The notes under the pieces are model-generated. The model saw only the letters and a list, made by a program, of their open reading frames with translations, was not told where the DNA came from and ran no database searches. A program made the translations under genes and the position numbers. Positions 55,601-62,344 of a DNA stretch of 64,000 nucleotides are shown one piece after another; position 1 is the stretch's first letter; every line of letters begins with the position of its first letter. The DNA is from an uncultured Dehalococcoidia bacterium (GTDB lineage: Bacteria > Chloroflexota > Dehalococcoidia > Lucifugimonadales > UBA1123): positions 186,001 to 250,000 of the forward strand of contig OY282441.1 in assembly GCA_958296105.1 (NCBI GenBank). Direction: 5' to 3'.

Positions 55601-55980
55601 TCACCGCCCTGGCCCCTGTGAAACTCCTGCTCGCGGCAGGCTGCGGGCTTGCCGCTCTCCCGCTTGACCCACTGCCAGACCTGCGCATTGCGCTCATCAT
55701 CGGCAAAGATGACCAGATGCTCGAAGGCGATCTCGGCAATCTGGCTCTCGATCTTGCGCCTGATCGGATACTGGGGAATGTTTCCGTCCTGCGCGGAGCT
55801 GCATTCGTACACTACGAATCCGGCCTTCTCTGCCACTGGCTCCAGAGAGTAGTCGAACTCGTCCGCCCGAACCCTTATCGGCTGGCTCTGGTGGTAGTTC
55901 CAGCCCAAGCCCTCCACGAAGAGACTCTGAAAGTCGAAGTCGCGCAGATAAGGTCGGAGTTGGTCGGTATCCACTTGCAT
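52645..55980 (-). CDS. Eco57I-type DNA methyltransferase
   Basis: A 1111-residue N6-adenine methyltransferase of the Eco57I/type IIG-like class. Motif I is LDPTCGSGAFLFAALNIL at about residue 520 and the catalytic motif is IGNPPYVEY at about 770. The N-terminal 170 residues (RRKIESQIAEIAFEHLVIFA) look like the extra N-terminal domain of type ISP and Eco57I relatives, but no clear PD-(D/E)XK nuclease motif is evident. It starts after AAGGA and lies 75 bp from the PLD-SNF2 helicase gene, a pair known in several restriction-like systems. The methylase probably marks host DNA. Confidence 0.88.
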   Translation of the reverse strand: MQVDTDQLRPYLRDFDFQSLFVEGLGWNYHQSQPIRVRADEFDYSLEPVAEKAGFVVYECSSAQDGNIPQYPIRRKIESQIAEIAFEHLVIFADDERNAQVWQWVKRESGKPAACREQEFHRGQGGEGGEPLLQRLRQIAFSLDEERELNISKVTSRVRKALDAERVTKRFYERFRNELTAFGNFIAGITAQGDRDWYASLMLNRMMFVYFVQKQGFLDGDLDYLRNRLELVRSQAGSGHFQQFYRIFLLRLFHEGLGQQEDERSSDLAALLGQVPFLNGGLFDVHDLERNNPDIGIPDEAFERVFDFFDGYRWHLDERPYREDNEIDPDVLGYIFEKYVNQKQMGAYYTKEDITGYISRNTVIPFLFDAARKKCPVAFGPDGGVWRLLRDDPDRYIYPAVGHGISWNARRAEGPVRLDAPFELPNEIAAGIDDVSKRGGWNRPAADEYALPTETWREVVARRQRYADVRAKLESGEVQEVNGLITLNLDVEQFAKDVIAQSEGPELLRAFWRSMRDLSALDPTCGSGAFLFAALNILEPLYTACMEGMRGFLDDLERSERRLSPNALSDFKEVLAQVEKHHSERYYILKSIVLDNLYGVDIMEEAVEICKLRLFLKLVAQLETYDQIEPLPDIDFNIRAGNTLVGFTSLDAVRQAMTITPEGQYRAISDQERATLARIEEEAEIAARAFRMFQRMQTDEDMAASDFATAKTDLREQLDELRAELDRYLATEYGVDHNDLNAYKRWQTSHQPFHWFVEFYGTVNKGGFDVVIGNPPYVEYRTIKKSYTVRGYTTERCGNLYAFVMERNAGLIGTKGRSGMIVPHSAICTDRMASVQQILLNTAATWVSSYDIRPAKLFGGVDQRLCIYVSLDGKASSGIFSSRYHRWHENSRTFLLQDVEYVTLDTVLLPNTVPKAQSPTEVGLLEKMLPKARLTKLLSRDGEVIYYHNSPRYWVRAMDFAPYFWNERDGEQLSTQVKTLKLASKRDAEATIAALNSSLFYWWFLLLSDCRHLNLREIESFPIGLERMSADTKIQLAQLTQELMKSFKQNSQRKETRYRTTGKVIYDEFRPKLSKPIIDEIDRVLAEHYGFTDEELDFIINYDIKYRMGIS

Positions 55981-55994
55981 CAGCGATCCTTGCT

Positions 55995-56090
55995 CGTCAT
56001 TATAAATCTCGTTCCTGCCTGTAGATCGGGTTTATTATGAACCCGCTAACTCGAGTCACCTACCATCGTCATTATAGATCTCGTTCCTGC
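55995..56090. repeat. 24-bp duplication of the helicase gene 3' end
   Basis: CGTCATTATAAATCTCGTTC and four further bases at 55995-56018 match 56067-56090 with a single change (A/G). The right copy is the last codons of the helicase gene; the left copy lies just downstream in the short gap before the methylase. It repeats the pattern seen at nuoC. Confidence 0.85.
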
Positions 56091-59000
56091 TCCATGACAT
56101 TTCGTGTCCAGTCCTAGCTGTCACTGTCCTAAGAGAGAGTGTATCCGAGTCTGGCGACATCCGTTCCGGAGCGTTGCTGCCATTCTCGAACAGCCCCAGA
56201 GAGCAGATGATCTGCGGCTCCTGGGACTCGGCAGCGTCCCCATTCGTCAGGCACAGCCGATCCTCCTCACGCAGGGAGATGACTATATCGGCCAGCTGCA
56301 TGTCGTCAACGCCGCTGCGCAGCTGCCTGTTCAGCGTATCGACCGCCGACTGGCGCAGAGGGTAGCGGTATACGTCGTCGATGGCTTTGTGGAGCGCGTC
56401 CACGTCGAACAGCTGGCCTCTGATATCATCCGCATACTTCTTGAGACGAGTGTAGGTGCGAAACCTTGCGCCGGATGGACGCCCGAGCTGCCCGCCAACC
56501 CGCTTCTCCTCCCGTACCACGTGGCGGACGCCCTCGGCGACGAGCCGGTGATGGCTTTCGTGGTGCGGCTGCGGCGGGGTGTCCGGCTTGCACTCGGCGG
56601 CGGAGAGAATTTCGAGCTGCGACTCCGTGATACTGCGACCTTCGCGGTCGACGTAGGCGAGGGCGTCGTTGCCGTCGGCGGTGCGCATGAACACCAGAAC
56701 GCCCTCTGGCCGCTGGGCGATGGGAGCGTGCCTGCGCGACGAGAACACGAAGTCGGGCAGGTCTGCGACGGCCTTCTCCAATCGCGGGTCCGCGCTGACG
56801 GCGTTCTTCCAAATCTGGTAGGCGTGGGATGCCAGATCGACCTCGCCGTCGGCGTCTCCGTCCAAGATACCCGCCCGCTCGTGGTAGAGGTTGACGATGG
56901 TCCGGTCGTCCTCCTCGTCCTCGAAGAACGACTCGTCCGCGCCCACGACCTCGGCGTTCTCCCTGAGCCGCGTTCGCACACGGTTGCGAAGGTTGATGAT
57001 GCGCTCCACGCCGTCGGCGGGCAGAAAGGAGTGGCACAGAATCTCCTCCGCCTTCTGCCCGATGCGATCCACCCGGCCCGCCCGCTGGATGAGGCGGATG
57101 ATGGCCCAGGGCAGATCGTAGTTCACGACGACGTGGCAGTCCTGAAGATTCTGGCCCTCGCTGAGAACGTCGGTGGCGACGAGAACGCGAAGCTCCTGCT
57201 CCTGCGTCGTTTGGCTCGGTCGCTGGTTGCTGTTGGGGCTGAACCGCCAAGCAAGCTGGGTGGGGTCGGCGGAGCTTCCTGTAACCCCAGCCATAGCCTT
57301 GACGCCCCTGGCCTTGAGCTGCGCTTCCAGATAGAGAACCGTGTCCGCGAACTGAGAGAAGACCAGCGCCTTCCGGTCTGCGAACGTCTCCGTCAGGAGC
57401 GTGTGGAGGGCGTCTAGCTTGGCGTCGTGGGCAGGGTCCCAGGCCCCGTAGGTCTGGAGCAGGCCCAAGATGGCGTCTGTGTCGGACTGTAGCTCCCTCT
57501 CTAGGGAAGCGCGGAAGAAGTCGGAGCGCAGCCACTTGAAGCGCCTCTTGTACCGCTCCTCGTACTCCGAGTATATCTCGGCGGCGCGCGCTTCGAGGTC
57601 TGCCCCCGTCCAGTTTGCGCCGTTCCATGACGTGATTCCCTCGTCTTCCGGCTCCTGCTCGTCGTCAGGATCGAAGAGCGCCCCCCTCGCCTCGTCCGCG
57701 TCCTCATCGGTGAATCGCGAGTCGAGCATCTCGGCGTCTTGAGTACCGAGCGGCAGGGGTAGACCCTTGCGAATGGCGTGGAGGAAGACGCAGTTGCGAA
57801 GAGCGTGCCGCTCCACGGATTGCAGGAAGGCAGCGCCGCTGCTCTCGAGACGCTTGAACAGGTTCGTTCGGCAGAAGCCCATCAGACGCTTCCCAGCGCG
57901 TGAGAGGTCGTCGATCTGGCGCTTCTCCGCAGCGGTGGGCGGCTTCCCGTAGTTGTCGGCGACGTAGTTGCCGAGACCGTATCTTGGCAGGTGCAGCCCG
58001 TTTATGGTATCGACCACCTTCTCCGAGTACAGCTTGGCGTACTGGTCGTTGGGGTCGGACTCGTCGATGGCGAACTTGACCGTCTTCGGAACGCGGGTAG
58101 GGAAGAACGACCTGCCCCCGCCCTCGTAGGTGAGGAACTTGCGCCCGGTCTCTTGGTCCGTCTCCGCGTAGTTGTGCTGGATGAAGCCGCGAGTGCGGCG
58201 CACTAGGTAGAGGCGCATCAGGTCGCGCCAGTCGTCGGCGTGGTCGCTGAAGTCGAAGGCCGCCAGAGTGCGCGGCGAGGCTTGATGGCGCCTGCTGAAC
58301 TCCACCTCGCCCAGCTCTCGCAGGAGTCGCTCGGGCCGGATGCCAAGGTCCTGGTCGTCCTCCACGAAGACGCGCAGCTGGTTGGACAGGTCGAGGTATG
58401 TCTTGTTGTAGGGCGTGGCAGACAGGAGGATGCACTTGCTGTCGTTGGCGCGGACGTACTCCTGAATAGCGCGGTAGCGCTTGCTCTCCCGATTGCGGAG
58501 ATTATGGCTCTCGTCGATGACGACCAGCCGATAGCGGCGCAGGCTGGGCAGCTCGGTGATCACTCGACTGAGCGACAGCACCTTGGCTCGAAGCTGGTAC
58601 TGGTGAGCGTAGTCTTCCCACATGGGAACGAGGTTCTTGGGGCAGACGATCAGCGTCTCCAGCCCGTAGTCGTCCTCGAAGATCCGGGCGATGGCGGTGG
58701 CCATGAGGGTCTTGCCCAAGCCCACCACGTCTCCGATGAGCGCCCCGTTGCGCTTGTTCAGGTGATGCGCCGCTATCTTGACCGCCGCCGCCTGAAAGTC
58801 GAACAGGCGGTCGCCGAAGACCTTGGGAATCCTGAACTCGGCGAGGCCGGCGCGGGCTTCGTGGGAGAGGTGGTATGCCATCTTCAGATAGACGTGGTAC
58901 GGTGGTATCAGAGCCTCTCGCGCCCAGCTCTCTTCTATAATCTCGATCAGCTCCTGCGTGATATCCACGCAGAACCTGTCGTTCCACCTGTCTTCGAACC

Positions 59001-59571
59001 ACCTCTCGAGCTTCAGAGCGGCGTCGTGGTCGAGTACGTCCACGTTCAGCTCGCCCTGTCCGGAGAGGCCGGCGAAGGTCAGGTTGCTGCTGCCCAGGTA
59101 GCCCACGATGGGGTTGACTGGATCGTCGCGGAACAGCAGGTAGAGCTTGGCGTGCAGCGAGTGCCGAAGGAAGAGCTTGACGACCACCTTCTTGGCGCGA
59201 AGCTGGGATGCAAGTTGGCGCAGGGTCTGTTCGTCCGTGTTGGTCGGCGCTCCGATGGTGAGCTGCTCGCGGAGCTGCTCGGCCAGCCGAACCCGGAGGC
59301 GGTGCGCCGTCTGATTGTCCACGCCGGAGGGTTTGTCGAGCAGGCTCAGGGCATCCCTGAGCTCCTCGTGGGGCAGACGCTGCATCCCGATGAGCACCCG
59401 GCACGGGCCGCCGCCCTGATCCCAGCCGTCCACGTAAGGCGCAAGCCCGCCCCAGCCGCGCAGGTTGAAGTAGCCCACACAGAAGTCCGCCCTCGAAGAG
59501 AGGGACAGGGTCTCCTGTAGAGCGGGCATGAGACTGGAAGCGGATTCGAGGTTGTCGAAGATACGCGGCAT
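56056..59571 (-). CDS. PLD-SNF2 helicase
   Basis: An 1171-residue fusion. The N-terminal 200 residues form a phospholipase-D-like nuclease domain with HxK in LHAKLYLL (H140) and the downstream SSNLTFAG. An SNF2 helicase follows with Walker A GDVVGLGKT (280-288), DESH motif VVIDESHN (about 353), and motif VI LIQRAGRVDRIGQ. Helicase-PLD fusions power DNA recognition or cleavage in Hma-, DISARM- and restriction-like systems. It is the third gene in its operon, next to the Eco57I-type methylase, and could also be the missing helicase for the DUF499/DUF1156 cluster 46 kb away; that is only an idea. Confidence 0.9.
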   Translation of the reverse strand: MPRIFDNLESASSLMPALQETLSLSSRADFCVGYFNLRGWGGLAPYVDGWDQGGGPCRVLIGMQRLPHEELRDALSLLDKPSGVDNQTAHRLRVRLAEQLREQLTIGAPTNTDEQTLRQLASQLRAKKVVVKLFLRHSLHAKLYLLFRDDPVNPIVGYLGSSNLTFAGLSGQGELNVDVLDHDAALKLERWFEDRWNDRFCVDITQELIEIIEESWAREALIPPYHVYLKMAYHLSHEARAGLAEFRIPKVFGDRLFDFQAAAVKIAAHHLNKRNGALIGDVVGLGKTLMATAIARIFEDDYGLETLIVCPKNLVPMWEDYAHQYQLRAKVLSLSRVITELPSLRRYRLVVIDESHNLRNRESKRYRAIQEYVRANDSKCILLSATPYNKTYLDLSNQLRVFVEDDQDLGIRPERLLRELGEVEFSRRHQASPRTLAAFDFSDHADDWRDLMRLYLVRRTRGFIQHNYAETDQETGRKFLTYEGGGRSFFPTRVPKTVKFAIDESDPNDQYAKLYSEKVVDTINGLHLPRYGLGNYVADNYGKPPTAAEKRQIDDLSRAGKRLMGFCRTNLFKRLESSGAAFLQSVERHALRNCVFLHAIRKGLPLPLGTQDAEMLDSRFTDEDADEARGALFDPDDEQEPEDEGITSWNGANWTGADLEARAAEIYSEYEERYKRRFKWLRSDFFRASLERELQSDTDAILGLLQTYGAWDPAHDAKLDALHTLLTETFADRKALVFSQFADTVLYLEAQLKARGVKAMAGVTGSSADPTQLAWRFSPNSNQRPSQTTQEQELRVLVATDVLSEGQNLQDCHVVVNYDLPWAIIRLIQRAGRVDRIGQKAEEILCHSFLPADGVERIINLRNRVRTRLRENAEVVGADESFFEDEEDDRTIVNLYHERAGILDGDADGEVDLASHAYQIWKNAVSADPRLEKAVADLPDFVFSSRRHAPIAQRPEGVLVFMRTADGNDALAYVDREGRSITESQLEILSAAECKPDTPPQPHHESHHRLVAEGVRHVVREEKRVGGQLGRPSGARFRTYTRLKKYADDIRGQLFDVDALHKAIDDVYRYPLRQSAVDTLNRQLRSGVDDMQLADIVISLREEDRLCLTNGDAAESQEPQIICSLGLFENGSNAPERMSPDSDTLSLRTVTARTGHEMSWSRNEIYNDDGR

Positions 59572-59671
59572 AGATGCTTTTACTCGCTACTCTTTCTGCT
59601 TTCGCCCATTCGCCTGCTTCTTACACATCCGAAGAAATATAGAGCGGCCTGCTCATCCAAGAGCAAGCCGC

Positions 59672-60736
59672 TTAGCGTTGCCGAATCTGCCCAGTAGGTA
59701 CGGGAAATGGCACGAGTCCCTGTAAGAGGGCATAAATCTCTTCAGGATAGACTTTGAGATCGCCGGCGGTCTGGCGCACATCTGCGGACCATTCGTATCG
59801 TGGATTGAACACCTTGTCAAGCACCTGTGATGTATCAGGAGTGGAAGGCTGAGGTTCATCCGTTCTGAATCCGCGTCGTGTCGCTTCGATCATCAATGTC
59901 CTGTAACGGAATTCCGACAGTATGCCTATCTTCGACATCCGAACAATGAGACCCGTCAGAGAAACATTCCAATTCCGTTTGGCTGCTATGAGTTCTGAGA
60001 TGCCAACTGCGCCCGATGGAGCGTGAGCGAGTATGCTCCCGCTAGGCATCAGAAACGCGGAAGCGAATTGCTGTGCCTCGTATTCGGCTCGGCGGCTCGG
60101 CGCAACTCCCCCCTGATCGTGTAGAACGAGGTGTCCTAGTTCGTGCGCGGCATCCATGCGAGTGCGTTCGGCGGATTTGCCGGTGTTGAGAAATACAAAG
60201 GGTGTATCGCCACTCCAGAACGAAAAGGCATCGATGGTTCTCATGTCTCCCGCAAGTGCGAAAACACGAACGCCTTGCAATTCAAGCAGAGCAATCATAT
60301 TCGGTATTGAGTATTCTCCCAGACCCCAAGCGGCGCGAACCGCCATTGACGCGGCTTCCACGTCGTCAATCGGGTATCTGGGAATATCTGGGTTGGGCAG
60401 ATCGAATGATGATTCAATCCAGTCTGACAGCAAAATCCCCAATGTACCCACGGCAACAGCCTGATTGCGCTGGCGGGCTGTTGCTCTGCTCAGGGCGCGA
60501 AAACTCGTCCCGCTCACTGATACGAAGTCGACGTCAGACTCGAAGAAAAAGTCCACAGGGAATCGCAACGATGAAGCAAGCCTGCTGACTATGGATTCGT
60601 CAGGCACTCTGCGCCCCGCGCAGTAGTTGTGGAGTGTTGTAGGCGTGATTGAAGTGATCCCCGCCAATGCCCGTTTAGTCATTCCGCGCCTGCGGAGAGC
60701 CAGTTCGAGCCGTTCTGGATTGAAGGTTCTCCTCAT
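59672..60736 (-). CDS. XRE regulator with ImmA/IrrE peptidase domain
   Basis: A 354-residue protein: an N-terminal helix-turn-helix (residues 8-60, RRRGMTKRALAGITSITPTT) and an ImmA/IrrE-type metallopeptidase with HELGH at 198-202 (DAAHELGHLVLHD). Such fusions are usually self-releasing repressors. It overlaps the gene before it by 4 bp (ATGA) and stands 100 bp upstream of the helicase. It is the likely regulator of this operon and may bind the inverted repeat at 61362-61407. Confidence 0.88.
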   Translation of the reverse strand: MRRTFNPERLELALRRRGMTKRALAGITSITPTTLHNYCAGRRVPDESIVSRLASSLRFPVDFFFESDVDFVSVSGTSFRALSRATARQRNQAVAVGTLGILLSDWIESSFDLPNPDIPRYPIDDVEAASMAVRAAWGLGEYSIPNMIALLELQGVRVFALAGDMRTIDAFSFWSGDTPFVFLNTGKSAERTRMDAAHELGHLVLHDQGGVAPSRRAEYEAQQFASAFLMPSGSILAHAPSGAVGISELIAAKRNWNVSLTGLIVRMSKIGILSEFRYRTLMIEATRRGFRTDEPQPSTPDTSQVLDKVFNPRYEWSADVRQTAGDLKVYPEEIYALLQGLVPFPVPTGQIRQR

Positions 60737-61371
60737 GCTATGCTTCTGCGTCGTACTGGCACATCGATGTCAGGTGTCCATATACTGTCCGACTTGGTGT
60801 AATCCGTCGCACCCGGATCCAAAATGATGATCCGCCATTCCCATACCCTAAACTCATCGCCTGCAAATTCTGAGGGCTTCGAGAGTTCCATTCGCATTTC
60901 CCCGTCTGGAGAGATGTATATGAGCAAAACGTAGAGGTTGGGTCCATTCATTCCCGCGAAGGATAGCGAGCTATCGTTGAAAAGGACCGCTTTACGTGTC
61001 TCAGGTCCTTTCGGCCATGCGTTTGACGGTGTGGCGTTGACCTGCCCCGTTTCTTTCGTGCCTATTGCCACCGCTATCTGATAGCGTCTGTCAGGATGTA
61101 GAACCGTGGCATAGTTCCGTTGAGTTGTATGAGGTTTGAACCCACTCAGAATCAGTTTGTCCCGCAGGGTACAGATAGCCACTCCTTGTATGTGTGGGTG
61201 GCTAATGGGCGGGTTGTTGGCTGTTAGCGTAGCCTTGAAGTCTCTCGATGCAAGTCCAGCCTCCCAGAGGTGCTGCCGTGTAAGATCAAGGGAGAGAAGC
61301 CTAGCATCTACCTCGGCTGACTCGCTCACCACTTGAGTCGGAGGATATGTTATTCGTTGGAGTGTTATCAT
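60733..61371 (-). CDS. Hypothetical first gene of the XRE-ImmA operon
   Basis: A 212-residue soluble protein, MITLQRITYPPTQVVSESAE at the start, which I do not recognise. The start is ATG 61371, preceded by GAGGTG; the frame can be read further upstream but that part lies in the operator. It may be the sensor or substrate of the ImmA peptidase, since in related two-gene units an uncharacterised protein precedes the XRE-ImmA gene. Its stop overlaps the next start (ATGA). Confidence 0.72.
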   Translation of the reverse strand: MITLQRITYPPTQVVSESAEVDARLLSLDLTRQHLWEAGLASRDFKATLTANNPPISHPHIQGVAICTLRDKLILSGFKPHTTQRNYATVLHPDRRYQIAVAIGTKETGQVNATPSNAWPKGPETRKAVLFNDSSLSFAGMNGPNLYVLLIYISPDGEMRMELSKPSEFAGDEFRVWEWRIIILDPGATDYTKSDSIWTPDIDVPVRRRSIA

Positions 61372-61407
61372 TTTGACACCTCGAATGATGTATAAAAATG
61401 ATAACAC
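61362..61407. promoter_or_regulatory. Perfect 13-bp inverted repeat (operator candidate)
   Basis: GTGTTATCATTTT at 61362-61374 and AAAATGATAACAC at 61395-61407 form a perfect 13-bp inverted repeat with 20 bp between. One arm includes the ATG of the first operon gene; the other overlaps the probable -10 element. A repressor bound here would block both transcription and translation. The XRE-ImmA protein is the natural binding candidate. Confidence 0.8.
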
Positions 61408-61426
61408 CCCTATCTGTATTACGCAA
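61398..61426 (-). promoter_or_regulatory. Sigma-70-like promoter for the eight-gene operon
   Basis: On the minus strand TTGCGT (61421-61426) and TATCAT (61398-61403) are separated by exactly 17 bp, reading toward the 61371 gene. The -10 is inside the upstream operator arm. Confidence 0.6.
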
Positions 61427-61446
61427 GCCAAAAGCCAAGTCACATC

Positions 61447-61626
61447 TTATTGGCCCAATTTGGCTATTGGTAGAACTATCGCCGCTGGGAAGATTCCCCT
61501 GATGCCGCCGCCGTCTATCGACAGGATTCTGAACAGCAGGTCATTTTCCCACCGCACCGGCTCACGGCGTTGCCTCAGGATGCCTTCCGTCCGGCGTCGG
61601 AGATTCTGTGGTTGCGCTGGGTCCAT
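61447..61626 (-). pseudogene. Patatin-like phospholipase N-terminal fragment
   Basis: On the minus strand the frame contains LLFRILSIDGGGIRGIFPAA, the oxyanion-hole motif (DGGGxRG) that begins patatin phospholipases such as the CBASS effector CapV. Only about 30 residues of the domain remain before a stop near the XRE operon promoter; the catalytic GxSxG is lost. The frame can extend upstream to 61716. It looks like a gene cut by the arrival or rearrangement of the XRE operon. Confidence 0.75.
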
Positions 61627-61669
61627 GCGCTGGATCCCCCACTGGTATAGAGGGTTGATTTCCAGCATT

Positions 61670-61930
61670 ATGGGGATATCCCATAAAGACATCAAGGTAG
61701 AAGATACACTTTCCACCTGTCGCGCGTGTGGTCTAGGCTATGGAAAGAGGCTGGGCGGTGCGATATACGAACCCATGCGAGAGGCCGCGTCGCGTGGCTT
61801 CTGGGTCGGCGCCTGCGCACCCTGCGGCTGCAAGGAGGTCTACGTGCAGGACGTGGCCAGGAAGCCCCCGAAGCTGGAGCCGCCAGCAGACGCGGCGGTC
61901 GAGCGCATCTCCGACACAGCCCCGCGCTGA
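61670..61930 (+). CDS. Possible small zinc-ribbon protein
   Basis: An 86-residue reading frame beginning ATG 61670, with CRACGLGYG and later CAPCGCKEVYV, giving two CxxC pairs. No strong ribosome site. The frame continues upstream through patatin-antisense sequence, which I exclude. It may be a real gene or a fragment in a degraded region; the low confidence reflects that. Confidence 0.35.
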   Translation: MGISHKDIKVEDTLSTCRACGLGYGKRLGGAIYEPMREAASRGFWVGACAPCGCKEVYVQDVARKPPKLEPPADAAVERISDTAPR

Positions 61931-62344
61931 ATGATCTCCTTGGATATCACCAAGACCCTGAACACAGAGGGCCGCCGAGGAGTCCAAGGCGCCCCTCTCG
62001 AAGCGCTGTTCTCCGGCTGCCAAAATCCGGCGGCGGAGCTGGAATACCTGCCCATCCAATAGTATAGTTGCCTGAACGACAAGTGCCGAATCGCCTGATA
62101 TTATCATCCCATAGGAGGGAGCAATGGCCGGCGGCGATCTTGGCCTGATGGCCCACCTGTTCAGGAGAGCAGTATAAGGACAAAGACTCCACGCCCAGCA
62201 AACCCGTCTTCGACCGCTCGGCGCTGCTGAGAGACACTTGGGCGCGAATCCGGCGTCGGGGTGGAGGGTGACACATACGGACGCTTCAGTGGGCAAGAAG
62301 AGCAGACAGCCATGGCCAGCGTCGCCGCGAAATTGGAGCTTTCT
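61931..62344. other. Degraded gap before the protease gene
   Basis: The 414-bp gap holds a 43-codon frame (61931-62062), the DUF1800-like stub and a stop-interrupted tail (about 62178-62270 with KPVFDRSALLRDTWARIRRR). I see no intact gene. Confidence 0.55.
62124..62177 (+). pseudogene. DUF1800-like gene stub
   Basis: A strong ribosome site (AGGAGGGAGCA) precedes ATG 62124, followed by MAGGDLGLMAHLFRRAV and a stop. The first sixteen residues match the N-terminus of DUF1800 proteins, which start with an AHLLRRAGFGA-like motif. The rest of the gene is missing, so this is a truncated or frameshifted remnant; the following KPVFDRS tail is not obviously the same protein. Confidence 0.5.

Noticed and set aside
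56104-57417. Long plus-strand frame opposite the helicase gene
   Set aside because: Antisense to a clear SNF2 helicase, no start signal and no domain.
61373-61669. Front half of a plus-strand frame through the operator region
   Set aside because: It crosses the XRE-operon promoter and the patatin fragment in antisense; only the end with two CxxC pairs is kept as a low-confidence gene.
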